A stretch of 44,261 nt of DNA from JAEUTH01 sp039931675 (GTDB lineage Bacteria; Bacteroidota; Bacteroidia; AKYH767-A; OLB10), in the NCBI GenBank assembly GCA_039931675.1, contig JBDTRM010000060.1, positions 1 through 44,261 on the forward strand, written 5' to 3'. The notes below the pieces were generated by a model. It did not search any database. It was not told where the DNA came from and was given only the letters and a program-made list of their open reading frames with translations. Positions 6,306-15,306 of this stretch are shown piece by piece. Both the position numbers and the translations under genes were made by a program. Every line of letters begins with the position of its first letter. The stretch's first letter is position 1.

Positions 6306-8603
6306 CTAATTCAATTTAACCAATTTAAATTGCTTTTGATTTTTACGGTTATCAGCAAAAGTCACAAAATAAATTCCGGGATTTAATGATGTTATATCAA
6401 TTTTGTTTTGTGATGAGGGTACAATTGATTTTACAATTTGCCCCGTGCAATTCATAATGTTTATACAGGATATGTTTTTATAATCGCTACATGTATAAAA
6501 GAATGCACCCGTTGCAGGGTTTGGAAATATTTTAATACCACTTGTTGGATCAGGAATTTCAATAACCGGAATCGGAACACAATTAGTAGTATCAAATGAT
6601 GTTGCATTTTGCAAACTAAATGAGCCTGTTCCGTTAGGGCATCGTCCTGTTGAAACATTAGCTGTCTGCGAGCTGAATGACAAACTATCCAGAACAATTC
6701 CGCTTCCATTGCTTAGCATCAGCACTTCTCCGCTTGCAGCTAATTTAAAATTGCAATGCAGGTAGCTTGCTGTTGAGTTGTTTTCATCAGCCCATAAAAC
6801 CAGGAAACCATTTGCAGGTATCAATGTATTTTGCGGAAAGGCAAATTTCGTTGGGTTGGTAAAATCATCCGTAAGATATAATCCGAATAATGATAACGGT
6901 GTTGAAGTATTGTTATACAATTCAATCCAATCGGCATGTGCACCTGTTTCATTTGTTGCATCATTAGTGTTAGCTGCTAAAAATTCATTAAGTACCACCT
7001 GCCCTGCTGTAGGAGTTACCGATTGTGTTAGCAAGGTATAGAACTCATGTTCTGCACGCTCGGGAGAAAACATTCCTGCATCAGCGTTTTCTGCATAAAT
7101 ATAATATTCAGTAATGAGCGATGTGATGAGAACATCTGAACCATAAACATTATCACCTGATGCACCATCATTGTGGAAACCATCATCATACATAACTATG
7201 CGTATAAACCTATCCGATTGCGAACTGCGATAGCCCAGAAAAACTGAATTGGCATTTGCAACATTTGCAGTAATAGTTACAGAGCTATTTATAACAGGCG
7301 ATGCATTAGATGGCGTAACAGCAGTAATTACAGGGGGTGCAAAAAGAAAATCAGCATTGGTTTGCAGATAACTTACCCGTGCATTCATCAACACGCTAAT
7401 GCCAGGCACAGTGTAACTTCCCCAAGGGTAGTTGGTAGTTATTGCATTTTGAAATTGCGTATAAGAAAAAAAACTATTGCTATCCGATTGCGCTGCTGTA
7501 TCAACCAATGTTTGCAACTGTGTTGCAACAGTTACATAATTGTTGTTTACAAAATTCTCAATATTGATAGTGCGTGCATGAGCGATGAATTGCTTTTTAA
7601 AAGAAGCATTTCCCATCACAGCATTTATAAGTGGCCAGTAAGTATCAGTTGCATGAAAGGTTGGCGAAAGCTGCTGCATATTTGTTACCGATAAACTTCC
7701 CATGCTGGTGTTGCCGCTTCCAACGTAGGGAAATCCTCCAAATGCCATATTCAAATCCCATACTATCGGATTGAAACGATTGGTGTTATCCTTATACAAA
7801 TAATAATTCTGGCAAAACACACCGGTGTAACTATCAAGATTAATCGTTACCGTATTAAATGCAAGCATCCACATCACCCGATCCATATCCATGTTGTTAT
7901 CAATGCTGCTAACATGGTTAGTAACCGTATCGCAAAGTGTTACCAATTCATTCCATCCGTAATCAGATTTCAATTCATAAAAATTAAAATAGCCGCTGCT
8001 GTCAGCTAAAGGAATATAACGAAGATTACTTTTAGTAGTTGGCCCGGGATTTACAATTGGGTTGCATTTAAAAAAAGCATTTGATGAGGAGTAAAAATGA
8101 TTAGAGCAAAAGTTTTTATCTATGCTTTCATCACTTGAATACAGTCCTTTGTAATTACCATTGATATATAACTGCACAAAATTAGAACGCGGGCAATCCA
8201 TGTAGTTTTTAAGAATATCATAAGCCAGCACTTCGCGTATTAAACTCGGGTCGGCATAGCCGTTGCTTAATTTTATATCGGTAACACCCTGGTATGATTG
8301 ATTGATAACATTATCTAAACTTATGTGCAGCGGATTTTTTGTGTATGTGGAATCATAAGAACTGTTGCCTTTATATTTTACTCCCGCGCTGTCAAACTGA
8401 ACTCCGTTTACCAATACCGAATCGGCAATTACATAACCTTCGGCACCATACTTTGCTGTATCCATCTGGTAATCCCAGTTGGGTTGTGAAAAATAAACTT
8501 CAACCCGCTGAATAGTATTTACATCATAAAAAGTAGTTTGTGAAAAAGCATTGTTGAAACACAGTGAAAAAATAAAGAGGCAGCAGGCTTGTATTCTAAG
8601 CAT
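6306..8603 (-). CDS. Secreted CotH-kinase / lamin-tail protein, T9SS cargo
   Basis: A 765-residue secreted multidomain protein. Order: signal peptide (1-22), CotH protein-kinase-like domain (about 25-430) with DIKLSNGYADPSLIREVLAY, the ATP-binding-like NGNYKGLYSSDESIDK (148-163) and the metal-binding-like WDLNMAFGG (282-290), an Ig-like segment, a lamin-tail domain (about 535-650, QVVLNEFLAANTND ... HADWIELYNNT) and a type A T9SS sorting domain (about 690-765, IKIFPNPATG ... GIYFVTF). CotH kinases phosphorylate secreted spore-coat proteins in Bacillus; here the protein is exported by T9SS and its substrate is unknown. I chose the ATG at 8603, not the upstream TTG at 8669, because it starts the signal peptide and the TTG lies in the inverted repeat. 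Same strand as two other T9SS cargo genes. Confidence 0.88.
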   Translation of the reverse strand: MLRIQACCLFIFSLCFNNAFSQTTFYDVNTIQRVEVYFSQPNWDYQMDTAKYGAEGYVIADSVLVNGVQFDSAGVKYKGNSSYDSTYTKNPLHISLDNVINQSYQGVTDIKLSNGYADPSLIREVLAYDILKNYMDCPRSNFVQLYINGNYKGLYSSDESIDKNFCSNHFYSSSNAFFKCNPIVNPGPTTKSNLRYIPLADSSGYFNFYELKSDYGWNELVTLCDTVTNHVSSIDNNMDMDRVMWMLAFNTVTINLDSYTGVFCQNYYLYKDNTNRFNPIVWDLNMAFGGFPYVGSGNTSMGSLSVTNMQQLSPTFHATDTYWPLINAVMGNASFKKQFIAHARTINIENFVNNNYVTVATQLQTLVDTAAQSDSNSFFSYTQFQNAITTNYPWGSYTVPGISVLMNARVSYLQTNADFLFAPPVITAVTPSNASPVINSSVTITANVANANSVFLGYRSSQSDRFIRIVMYDDGFHNDGASGDNVYGSDVLITSLITEYYIYAENADAGMFSPERAEHEFYTLLTQSVTPTAGQVVLNEFLAANTNDATNETGAHADWIELYNNTSTPLSLFGLYLTDDFTNPTKFAFPQNTLIPANGFLVLWADENNSTASYLHCNFKLAASGEVLMLSNGSGIVLDSLSFSSQTANVSTGRCPNGTGSFSLQNATSFDTTNCVPIPVIEIPDPTSGIKIFPNPATGAFFYTCSDYKNISCINIMNCTGQIVKSIVPSSQNKIDITSLNPGIYFVTFADNRKNQKQFKLVKLN

Positions 8604-8660
8604 TAATAAAAGTTTTTTATCAAGTTTTTTAAAATTAAATCCCTCTGCGTTGCTTCCGCG

Positions 8661-8726
8661 GAACCCCAACCCTAAAGGGAGTCTGTCGGCAGCGTTATGG
8701 AAGGACTCCCTTTAGGGTTGGGGTTC
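8661..8726. repeat. Perfect 23-bp inverted repeat
   Basis: Arms at 8661-8683 and 8704-8726 are perfectly complementary (core AACCCCAACCCTAAAGGGAG), with a 20-base loop. It lies between two co-oriented T9SS cargo genes, just downstream of the second one. It could end or protect a transcript, but no U-run follows on the minus strand, and words of this kind recur between genes in Bacteroidota. Confidence 0.85.
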
Positions 8727-8751
8727 TTCGCACTCAACAGTTAATTTCAAT

Positions 8752-9747
8752 TTATTCGAAAATTAACTTAACAGTTGCTGCTGAATAGTCATCTGAAATA
8801 TTCACAAAGTAAATTCCTGAATCAAGATTTCCTTTTTCAATTTGCAATGAAGTTCCGTTTACATTTTTGTATTCGCGAATTATACGCCCTGTAACATCGC
8901 GCAAAGCAATTGAATGTGAAATGCTGTTATCATTCCATTTCAAAATGGTATTATCCTTAACGGGATTAGGTGTTAATTGCAAATAATTGATAGAATTATT
9001 TTCGGCAATACCCGCACTTGAAACACATAAGCTGCAAGTGCTATAGCAAATCATATTTAAAAGCGTATCGCTCAATACCAGAACCTCACGGTTACCATTA
9101 ACAGCACAAAGCGCAGGAATCGCTTCTACAATTGCTGATGTATTTCCGTTATAAAATTTGTACTCATAAGTTCCTGCGGTTACGTAAGAAATAATTTCAT
9201 AAATGTTTGAACCGAAACTATATAGTATAGTGGATGTAGGATTCCATCCCTGGAAATTTCCGGCAACGTGAACTCCGTTTGAGGAAGCAATTTCATTTTG
9301 CATATCCACATAAAAACGAACAAGCGTTAAACCTGCAGGCGCATTTTGTGCAAACTGTATTGCCCCAACAAAGGTTGTGTCATCAGCAAGCGAGTCAAGG
9401 TATATCCACCGGTTATCCACAAAGTTGTATAGGACTCGCGATGGTTCTGGAACAAATTCGGCTTCGTAAAACTGGTCGCCATTCACAAACTTGTATTCAT
9501 ATTTTGTAAAGGCGGGCAAATCAAGCACTATGCTATATATGTCTGTAGTACCTTCTTGCGTAAGCAGTGTTGATCCTGAATTCCAGTCACCACCCGGGTA
9601 ACCTGCAATGGTTTGAAAATCGCCAGATATATGCATTCCATTCGGGCTGAGAACAACGCCAGTCATGTCACATGCAAATTTTATTTTTTTTGCAAATACA
9701 TTCAGGGTTAACGAAATGAGTAGAACTGAGAATAATATTTTTTTCAT
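8752..9747 (-). CDS. Secreted two-module carbohydrate-binding-like protein, T9SS cargo
   Basis: A 331-residue secreted protein. After a signal peptide (1-19) come two related beta-sandwich modules of the AMPK/CBM48 E-set kind: about 22-100 (GMHISGDFQTIAGYPGGDWN ... KYEYKFVNGDQF) and about 135-210 (GVHVAGNFQGWNP ... TYEYKFYNGN). The pairing of an aromatic-rich 'GxFxxW' strand with 'YEYKFxNG' is typical of glycogen/starch-binding modules. The C-terminus is a type A T9SS sorting domain (LTPNPVKDN ... GIYFVNISDD). There is no catalytic domain, so a binding or adhesion role on the cell surface or in the medium is likely (inference). Confidence 0.8.
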   Translation of the reverse strand: MKKILFSVLLISLTLNVFAKKIKFACDMTGVVLSPNGMHISGDFQTIAGYPGGDWNSGSTLLTQEGTTDIYSIVLDLPAFTKYEYKFVNGDQFYEAEFVPEPSRVLYNFVDNRWIYLDSLADDTTFVGAIQFAQNAPAGLTLVRFYVDMQNEIASSNGVHVAGNFQGWNPTSTILYSFGSNIYEIISYVTAGTYEYKFYNGNTSAIVEAIPALCAVNGNREVLVLSDTLLNMICYSTCSLCVSSAGIAENNSINYLQLTPNPVKDNTILKWNDNSISHSIALRDVTGRIIREYKNVNGTSLQIEKGNLDSGIYFVNISDDYSAATVKLIFE

Positions 9748-9814
9748 GCTTTATATTTTTTGATTTACGCAATGTTGGATAAACTTATGGACTTCTAAAC
9801 CTTAAATTTCGTTT

Positions 9815-9923
9815 AAACCTTAGTAGAAAACAATGACTACATCTAAAAACCTTATTACCTTATTTTTCTGGTAAATAAGGTAATAAGGTTGTATTCGGCA
9901 GCAGCATATTTCTACTAAGGTTT
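9815..9923. repeat. Nested palindromic repeat, copy 2
   Basis: The second copy of the element at 2778-2886, same length (about 109 bp). The terminal inverted repeat is AAACCTTAGTAGAAA (9815-9829) with its complement at 9909-9923. The inner stem is perfect here, 18 bp (AACCTTATTACCTTATTT at 9848-9865 and 9873-9890, 7-base loop). The sequences between outer and inner stems differ from copy 1 while the stems are kept, suggesting selection or recent derivation for paired structure. Confidence 0.85.
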
Positions 9924-9964
9924 TTTCTTCTCTAAAGAATTTTCAGACCACTATAAATGTATTG

Positions 9965-11650
9965 TTATTTGATGAGAGAAATTTTTTGTGTCACATTACC
10001 TGCAACCGTATTCTTAACTGTAATAAAATAAATTCCATTAACGAATGATGACATATCAACTGATGATTTATTTTTTTCATTGATCAATAAATTTCCGATT
10101 TCATCTGTTACCATAATTTCAAAATCATGGACCGATGATGGCACGTTGATATTTACAATTCCCGATGCAGGATTAGGAAAAATGCTTATGGAGTTCGTAA
10201 CATGATTATCATTAATGCCTGCAGGTGATGTATAATGAAAATCAGTAGAATAGACATAAACACAGCCATTGGCATCAGTAATCCTGACCTTGTAATTGCC
10301 CGGAGTAGTTGCAACATAATATTGCGAATTGGCTCCTGCTACTAAATATCCATTAAAATACCATTGATAAGTAGTTGCCGCTGTTGAATATAAAGTATCT
10401 GCGCTCAATGTTAATGCTGGAATTGCAGGTGCTGCATTATATACATAACAACTGTCATATCTCCACGCCTTGGCAACTGAACCTGTCGCAGTTTTCGACC
10501 AAAGTAAATTTCCGGCAGGATCAAACTCTTTCATTATACCTGCGGTTGCAATTGATATAAGCATATTACCATTCGGAAGCACCTGGTAACTTCCCATATT
10601 GGGATTTCCACCGCCACTTGCCTGTCGCAACGTATATGATGCAGGAGTGTAAGCGCCTCCTAATATGATAGAATAATTATATCCATTATAAGGAAGTGCA
10701 ATCTGGTCAGAACAAGACTGGGTCGCAGAAATTCCCTTATTATTATATCCGCCAAAATATCCTGCATTAGGAACTCCTTCAGGATTCCAGTGTGCATCAT
10801 GCACTACATTTAATATTTGGGCACCTGTTGCACTGTAAGCAGCAGGATTTCCCCAACGATATAATAAATCACCGCCCTTGCCTGAATTACCTCCTGTGTG
10901 ACCGGCAGCCTGTGCCGTAGTAGTGCTATGATCAATAATATAAATCTCGCTCATATAATGACTGCTGAAACCAACCTGATCAAGTATAGGATTGTAATCA
11001 ACACCATTCATGTGAAGCCAGTCTTTCTGTGTGTTATAATTAATGTTTAATAATTCGTGATGATTTACAATTGATGTTTGGTAATTTGCTTTTGACGGAT
11101 CAACATTCTGAACTAAGTGATCCCAGGCATGCCACTCCCACACTATGTTTCCGCCTGTGGCACCAACCGGTTGCACTTCTACAATCTTATCAGGCCACAT
11201 TTCAATTGACGATGTGCAACCTGCCGCAGTTACCTCTGTTGCTGTTTTGCGCTCATAAGCTATAAGCAATACATTGCCGTTTGGCATGGGGCATATATCG
11301 TGGTGTGTACAATAGCTTGTGGTTGAATAAACATAATCCCAAATAATATTTCCGCTCCAGTCCACTTTCTGAACCTGTCCGCAAATGGGTCCTCCGCTAA
11401 ATGAGTTACCGGAATGTTGAACTGTGCGCACCAAAGTTCCACCCGGAAGCAGGTATGATGAATAACCGGTTTTGTTGGTGGAAGTGTGTGTCCAGGTATG
11501 TTTATTTACACTGTTGGTATCAATCAGGTAAGTAGTAGTGCCATTGTTGGTACTGTACAAAGTATAATTTCCCCATTGCTGCGCGTGCACGTTTAAGGAA
11601 ATTGAAATTCCTATAAACAACAGCAGGATTGAGTAAGGTTTTCTTATCAT
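9965..11650 (-). CDS. Secreted arylsulfotransferase-like protein, T9SS cargo
   Basis: A 561-residue secreted protein with a signal peptide (1-24), a beta-propeller of the arylsulfotransferase (ASST) kind over about 60-410 and a type A T9SS sorting domain at the end (SIFPNPASG ... NGIYFITVKN). The propeller has the family's WDYVYSTTSYCTHHDICPMP, GNVLLIAYERKT, VWEWHAWDHL, NHHELLNINYN and HMNGVDYNP segments. Paired His residues (THHD, NHHE) correspond to those used by ASSTs, which move sulfate between phenols without PAPS. Activity here is unproven. A linker (about 420-480) carries an Ig/PKD-like strand set. The ATG at 11650 starts the signal peptide; a TTG 19 codons upstream is less likely. Confidence 0.8.
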   Translation of the reverse strand: MIRKPYSILLLFIGISISLNVHAQQWGNYTLYSTNNGTTTYLIDTNSVNKHTWTHTSTNKTGYSSYLLPGGTLVRTVQHSGNSFSGGPICGQVQKVDWSGNIIWDYVYSTTSYCTHHDICPMPNGNVLLIAYERKTATEVTAAGCTSSIEMWPDKIVEVQPVGATGGNIVWEWHAWDHLVQNVDPSKANYQTSIVNHHELLNINYNTQKDWLHMNGVDYNPILDQVGFSSHYMSEIYIIDHSTTTAQAAGHTGGNSGKGGDLLYRWGNPAAYSATGAQILNVVHDAHWNPEGVPNAGYFGGYNNKGISATQSCSDQIALPYNGYNYSIILGGAYTPASYTLRQASGGGNPNMGSYQVLPNGNMLISIATAGIMKEFDPAGNLLWSKTATGSVAKAWRYDSCYVYNAAPAIPALTLSADTLYSTAATTYQWYFNGYLVAGANSQYYVATTPGNYKVRITDANGCVYVYSTDFHYTSPAGINDNHVTNSISIFPNPASGIVNINVPSSVHDFEIMVTDEIGNLLINEKNKSSVDMSSFVNGIYFITVKNTVAGNVTQKISLIK

Positions 11651-12052
11651 TTTAATAATGTTTTTATGATGTTTTAATAATGTTTCAAAGTAAGCGATTT
11701 TTTTCAAAAATCATTGCATTTTAAAATATTGTGGAAATAGTTTTGAGGTTAAGGGTTTATTTTTTGCGACCAATACTTAAGTGCAAAAAATATTTTTTAC
11801 TGTTACAATGACTTTCATTTTAGTTTAAGGTTTAATGTGGTGTTAAATTAATATTAAGAAAAGTATTTCACAAATTATGAAAATTTATTGTTTTGAAAGT
11901 TATAGTTGTGAGTTATTAAGCAGCCTTTTAATTCTTTAAATGGATAAAATAAATACCAGGAGAAAAATCAACAAAAGATTACCTCAACATATTCAAAAAT
12001 TCAAACAACTTTCTTTTTTAATTACTTTAACCGACATAAAGATTTAAAAGTT
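11651..12052. other. Divergent intergenic region (402 bp)
   Basis: AT-rich spacer between the ASST-like gene (minus) and a GNAT gene (plus). It holds a possible 35-codon Lys-rich frame at 11940-12047 that I do not call, and a near-match TACTTTG on the minus strand around 11688-11695. I see no structured repeat or RNA gene. Confidence 0.45.
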
Positions 12053-12553
12053 TTGGCGAAGAAACTTTCACTTGATGATATTATCACACGAACTGAATTT
12101 CGTGAAGGTGATATAGAATGTATTACCAGTATGCACGCAACGCTTTATAAAAAAGAATATGATTACGGCCTTCAGTTCGAATTGTATGTGGCAGCAGGTC
12201 TTCATGAGTTTGCAAAGCAGTATGAAGCTAAGAATAACAGCATTTGGGTTTGCGAGCACAACGGAAATATTATAGGGTCACTATTGCTTGTTAACAGGGG
12301 TGATGCTGCCCAACTTCGTTACTTTATTCTCTTGCCGGAATACAGAAATATTGGTCTCGGAAAAAAGCTGATGGATCTTTTTATAGCCTACCTGCATCAA
12401 TGCAATTACAAATCATGCTACCTGTGGACCACTAATGAACAGGAAGCGGCAGCACATCTTTATAAAAAATACGGGTTTGAGTTAACGGAAGAAAAACCGT
12501 CCACAGCTTTCGGCAAACCACTTATTGAACAACGTTATGATTTGAAAATTTAA
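12053..12553 (+). CDS. GNAT-family N-acetyltransferase
   Basis: A 166-residue acetyl-CoA-dependent acyltransferase of the GNAT fold. The acetyl-CoA loop is RYFILLPEYRNIGLGKKLMD (motif A, about 92-115), followed by CYLWTTNEQEAAAHLYKKYGF (motif B, about 135-157). The N-terminal segment with DIECITSMHATLYKKEYDYG resembles GNAT domains that are fused to MarR regulators in other bacteria, but no MarR domain is present here. No upstream ATG is in frame, and the first internal Met is at residue 27, so a TTG start is the best guess. Substrate unknown. Confidence 0.83.
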   Translation: MAKKLSLDDIITRTEFREGDIECITSMHATLYKKEYDYGLQFELYVAAGLHEFAKQYEAKNNSIWVCEHNGNIIGSLLLVNRGDAAQLRYFILLPEYRNIGLGKKLMDLFIAYLHQCNYKSCYLWTTNEQEAAAHLYKKYGFELTEEKPSTAFGKPLIEQRYDLKI

Positions 12554-12685
12554 AGCCAGGCAACACAGGAAAAACAAATTAGTTTATTCATGATACATTC
12601 TTGTTATTTACCGAATAAATAAGAAGATTTGCCGTTACAGAATAGCCTATATATTTAATCATCCATCCATAATTTAATTAATCTC

Positions 12686-13099
12686 ATGATTAACAAAGCT
12701 GAACTTCGCTTAGGCAATATTGTGAATGATGAATTTACAACCATAGTTGCCATACATGGCGATGATTGTGTAATGATTCACCGCGTGCCGCACCATGCCA
12801 GCGGTGAAAAAGTTATTCGCATAGATACTTATCAGCTAACACCCTTACTGCTTACCGAGCAAATACTGCTTAGCATGAAATTTATTAAAGATGAAAATGC
12901 AGGCTTTTTCTCAAAAACAACTCCTGATGGCAATACTATAGCTGTGAGGCCAGGGCCTATCACTTATGTTTATATTTATAAAGGTGACTATGAACATCGC
13001 ACACGCATCAGCCAGCAGGAGAATATGCCCGTACATTATTTTCAAAATCTGTATTACATACTCACCGGTATTGAATGTCCGCTGCAGGTAATGGTTTAA
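12686..13099 (+). CDS. Small conserved protein, phage-associated type
   Basis: A 137-residue protein with no catalytic motif. The layout, an opening ELRLGNIVN, a central TYQLTPLLLTEQILLSMKF and a closing VHYFQNLYYILTGIE, matches a family of small Bacteroidota proteins (often in prophages and mobile regions) that begin 'LRIGN' and end 'LQNLYFALTG'. Function is unknown to me. There is no other phage gene nearby. It is flanked by two GNAT genes, the second convergent with only two bases between stop codons. Start ATG is clear. Confidence 0.65.
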   Translation: MINKAELRLGNIVNDEFTTIVAIHGDDCVMIHRVPHHASGEKVIRIDTYQLTPLLLTEQILLSMKFIKDENAGFFSKTTPDGNTIAVRPGPITYVYIYKGDYEHRTRISQQENMPVHYFQNLYYILTGIECPLQVMV

Positions 13100-13101
13100 A
13101 C

Positions 13102-13710
13102 TTAACCAGGATTAGTTTTAAAAGGGTTAATTTTTCTCCAATCCCAAAGCACAACTTCCCACCCTGCTCCATCAGGATCAATATAATTGTGTATGGATTT
13201 AAATCCAATCCGGTGATGTGCATTTTTTGACCGGTAATTTCGTGTTGAGATTTCGGTAATTGCAAAATCATATTTACCTGCAAAACGATTTTTATACTCA
13301 TAATAACATTTATCAAAAACACCTTTGCCACGGTAATCTGCAGCAACACATACCTGCCCTACTACAATGTACTTGTATGATGAAATTTTTTTTTGATCAT
13401 ATTCAAGTTCATCAAAAGCGTCAAACATGGGAAACAATACCGGCATGTCAAATCGCGATGCAACAGTTAATGCAAGCACATAAGCAATCACACGGTTGTG
13501 ATCTTTGGCAATAATATTTTGTTCAATTGCATTTTGCTTTTTCAATAAATCTAAAGTATGACGCAAGGTCACAAATCCACCGCTTGCCATTTGTTCGTCA
13601 CTAAGATTATCGGGCAGGTTATTTTTCTGCAATTCTAAAATCTGCAAAAGCTCTTCGTCTGTTTTCGAAATGGTGTAAACTAACATGTGGTGCAATAATA
13701 TTATAAACAT
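13102..13710 (-). CDS. GNAT-family N-acetyltransferase
   Basis: A 202-residue acetyltransferase-fold protein. Acetyl-CoA-binding motif A is QVCVAADYRGKGVFDKCYYEY (about 122-142) and motif B is TEISTRNYRSKNAHHRIGFK (about 154-173). The C-terminus EVVLWDWRK closes the fold. The start is uncertain: ATG at 13710 or the ATG at 13686, which gives MLVYTISKTDEELLQILELQ and looks more natural; the earlier eight residues are hydrophobic filler. Substrate unknown. Convergent with the small conserved protein, so the two do not share a transcript. Confidence 0.78.
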   Translation of the reverse strand: MFIILLHHMLVYTISKTDEELLQILELQKNNLPDNLSDEQMASGGFVTLRHTLDLLKKQNAIEQNIIAKDHNRVIAYVLALTVASRFDMPVLFPMFDAFDELEYDQKKISSYKYIVVGQVCVAADYRGKGVFDKCYYEYKNRFAGKYDFAITEISTRNYRSKNAHHRIGFKSIHNYIDPDGAGWEVVLWDWRKINPFKTNPG

Positions 13711-13832
13711 TTCAAATTTTTAATGGAACTTCAATGTCAGACACCTTTTTCGGGTTTCAGACATTTTGATTTGTGTAAACCATCATTCCATCTTCAATTC
13801 AAAATTCAATATTATAATTAAATCATCTCCAT

Positions 13833-13868
13833 AAAAAAACAGGCAAGAGAAATTTCCCATGCCTGCTT
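13833..13868 (-). terminator. Rho-independent terminator
   Basis: Read on the minus strand: stem GCAGGCA ... TGCCTGt with an inner palindrome around GGGAAATTTCTC, followed by seven T (complement of 13833-13839). It sits 37 bases after the stop codon of the 13905-14474 lipoprotein gene. Confidence 0.75.
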
Positions 13869-13904
13869 TAATTGTTTTAAAAAACAATTTGCCTATTCGT
13901 GCAA

Positions 13905-14474
13905 TCAATAAATGATGAAACCTTTTATGGTAGTAACAACTGTAGCAGTGCCCGGTGGTGCAATTAATTGATTATTTACCACGAGTGCGCGATACCTGCC
14001 TCTTGCGTTCAGGTATTTACCAGTACCTCCGGTAATTTTAAAGACGCCTTTTCCAACAATTAAAAAAGTAGTTGTATCCACAACATTATCATAAGGTGCC
14101 GCAGCTTCCATGTATAAATCTTCACCGTTAACATCAGTAAATTTTAAACACTGAGTATCGGCATGAAGGCCATTAGGAATGTTTGCAACGCAGGGTGTAG
14201 TAATGGCAACAGTATATCCAAAATTAGTAATAGCTCCCGTACCGCTAAAGGGTCCGATTGCAAAGAAACCGGGTGCACAGCCGCATGAAAACTGATTCAC
14301 AGTATCCGGTTGCAGCGTAAGTTGTCCTACAAAAAGTCTTAGCCTTTTTCTTTCCGCTGTTTGTGATTGTTCACCGGAATCGGTGCTTTTAAGAATGGGC
14401 AACTCATCGTTGTTTTTGCTGCATGATGTAATAACCAGTGCAGCGCTGGCGATTAATAATAATTTTAATTTCAT
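13905..14474 (-). CDS. Putative lipoprotein with beta-barrel-like repeat
   Basis: A 189-residue exported protein. The N-terminus is a lipoprotein signal (MKLKLLLIASAALVITSC, Cys at 18). The mature part is rich in beta-strand-like alternation and has the segment KGVFKITGGTGKYLNARGRYRA (about 143-164 without its last residues), resembling the 'GTGxFxGAxG' turn of calycin/allene-oxide-cyclase-like barrels that appear in many bacterial lipoproteins. No function is assigned. It is monocistronic: its own terminator follows and 259 bases separate it from the next upstream gene. Confidence 0.6.
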   Translation of the reverse strand: MKLKLLLIASAALVITSCSKNNDELPILKSTDSGEQSQTAERKRLRLFVGQLTLQPDTVNQFSCGCAPGFFAIGPFSGTGAITNFGYTVAITTPCVANIPNGLHADTQCLKFTDVNGEDLYMEAAAPYDNVVDTTTFLIVGKGVFKITGGTGKYLNARGRYRALVVNNQLIAPPGTATVVTTIKGFIIY

Positions 14475-14733
14475 TGCTTTGGGGGGATTAAATGTTAAAG
14501 AAGAAAAATTGAATTAATTAAAGGTTAAAGGTAATTTTTATTTGTAACCAGCAAATTTTATTGGCACTGAATAAGCCTGGCTTATGGGGTTTGCTTTTAA
14601 TAAGCGGGATGGTGGTTAATGATTGAATAAATGCACATTACAATATCCGTAAAGAGTAAATTGTTTATAAACTGTCGGGATGCCTTGTTAAAAGCTTAGA
14701 ATAAAATCATTGTATGGATTCGATTCATTGTGA

Positions 14734-15300
14734 TTACAAAATCAAAGTTGCAATTAAAGTAAGCACAGCACCAATGCCAAAGCCGCCTGCAGCCCATTTC
14801 CATTTTTGCTTCCTCATTTGCTTTTTAGCCAGCTCAATATCTTTTTGCGCATTAGTGATGTTTTCCTTCGCGTCTTTTATCTGTGATTGTATAGTGTCTA
14901 AGTTATCAGAAATTGAACCGAGGTTAGCCTTAGATTTATCTACAAGTTCATCGGCATTAGAAGCCAATTTATCAAAGTAAGCGTTAAGGGTATCGAAATA
15001 AACGCGCTGCGAATCTAATTGTGTTTCATACAAACCCGAAATGCTATCGTTTAATGTTGTGTACTGACTGAGCAATAAATTCTGGTTACGAAATTCATTG
15101 TATGACCTGAACATTAAATCAAACGTAAATTTATTCAGCAGGTAAATAGTATCGCACTCCACTTTAATCATATCGCCTTTATACTTTCTGAAAACTGAAT
15201 AATTATTTGTGTCGCAATCAATAGTGTTTTGCTGTGCAATGCCTTGTTGTGTTACAAAACATACAAGCATAAAAAAACAAAACACGATTTTCTGTTTCAT
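14734..15300 (-). CDS. Exported coiled-coil protein with C-terminal membrane anchor
   Basis: A 188-residue protein I do not recognise. A signal peptide (1-22, ending GIAQQ) precedes a short globular part with two Cys (about 29 and 49), then a long heptad-rich region (about 85-165: SQYTTLNDSISGLYETQLDS ... KDAKENITNAQKDIELAKKQ) predicted as coiled coil, a basic patch KQMRKQKWKW and a final transmembrane helix (AAGGFGIGAVLTLIATLIL). The topology is periplasmic coiled coil tethered at the end. It lies six bases downstream of a second membrane coiled-coil gene on the same strand, so the two are probably co-translated and may form a complex. Confidence 0.6.
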   Translation of the reverse strand: MKQKIVFCFFMLVCFVTQQGIAQQNTIDCDTNNYSVFRKYKGDMIKVECDTIYLLNKFTFDLMFRSYNEFRNQNLLLSQYTTLNDSISGLYETQLDSQRVYFDTLNAYFDKLASNADELVDKSKANLGSISDNLDTIQSQIKDAKENITNAQKDIELAKKQMRKQKWKWAAGGFGIGAVLTLIATLIL

Positions 15301-15306
15301 AATTTT

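Noticed and set aside
8604..8669. TTG-initiated N-terminal extension of the CotH-kinase gene
   Set aside because: It reads through the left arm of the inverted repeat and would put 22 polar residues before the signal peptide.
11651..11707. TTG-initiated extension of the arylsulfotransferase-like gene
   Set aside because: The ATG at 11650 starts a standard signal peptide; the extension adds a His/Lys-rich stretch before it.
11940..12047. 35-codon Lys-rich frame just upstream of the GNAT gene
   Set aside because: Low-complexity AT-rich reading with no family resemblance and no start signal; it may be chance.
12686..13099. Small conserved protein as a prophage remnant
   Set aside because: The family does occur in phages, but no other phage-like gene or integration site is adjacent.
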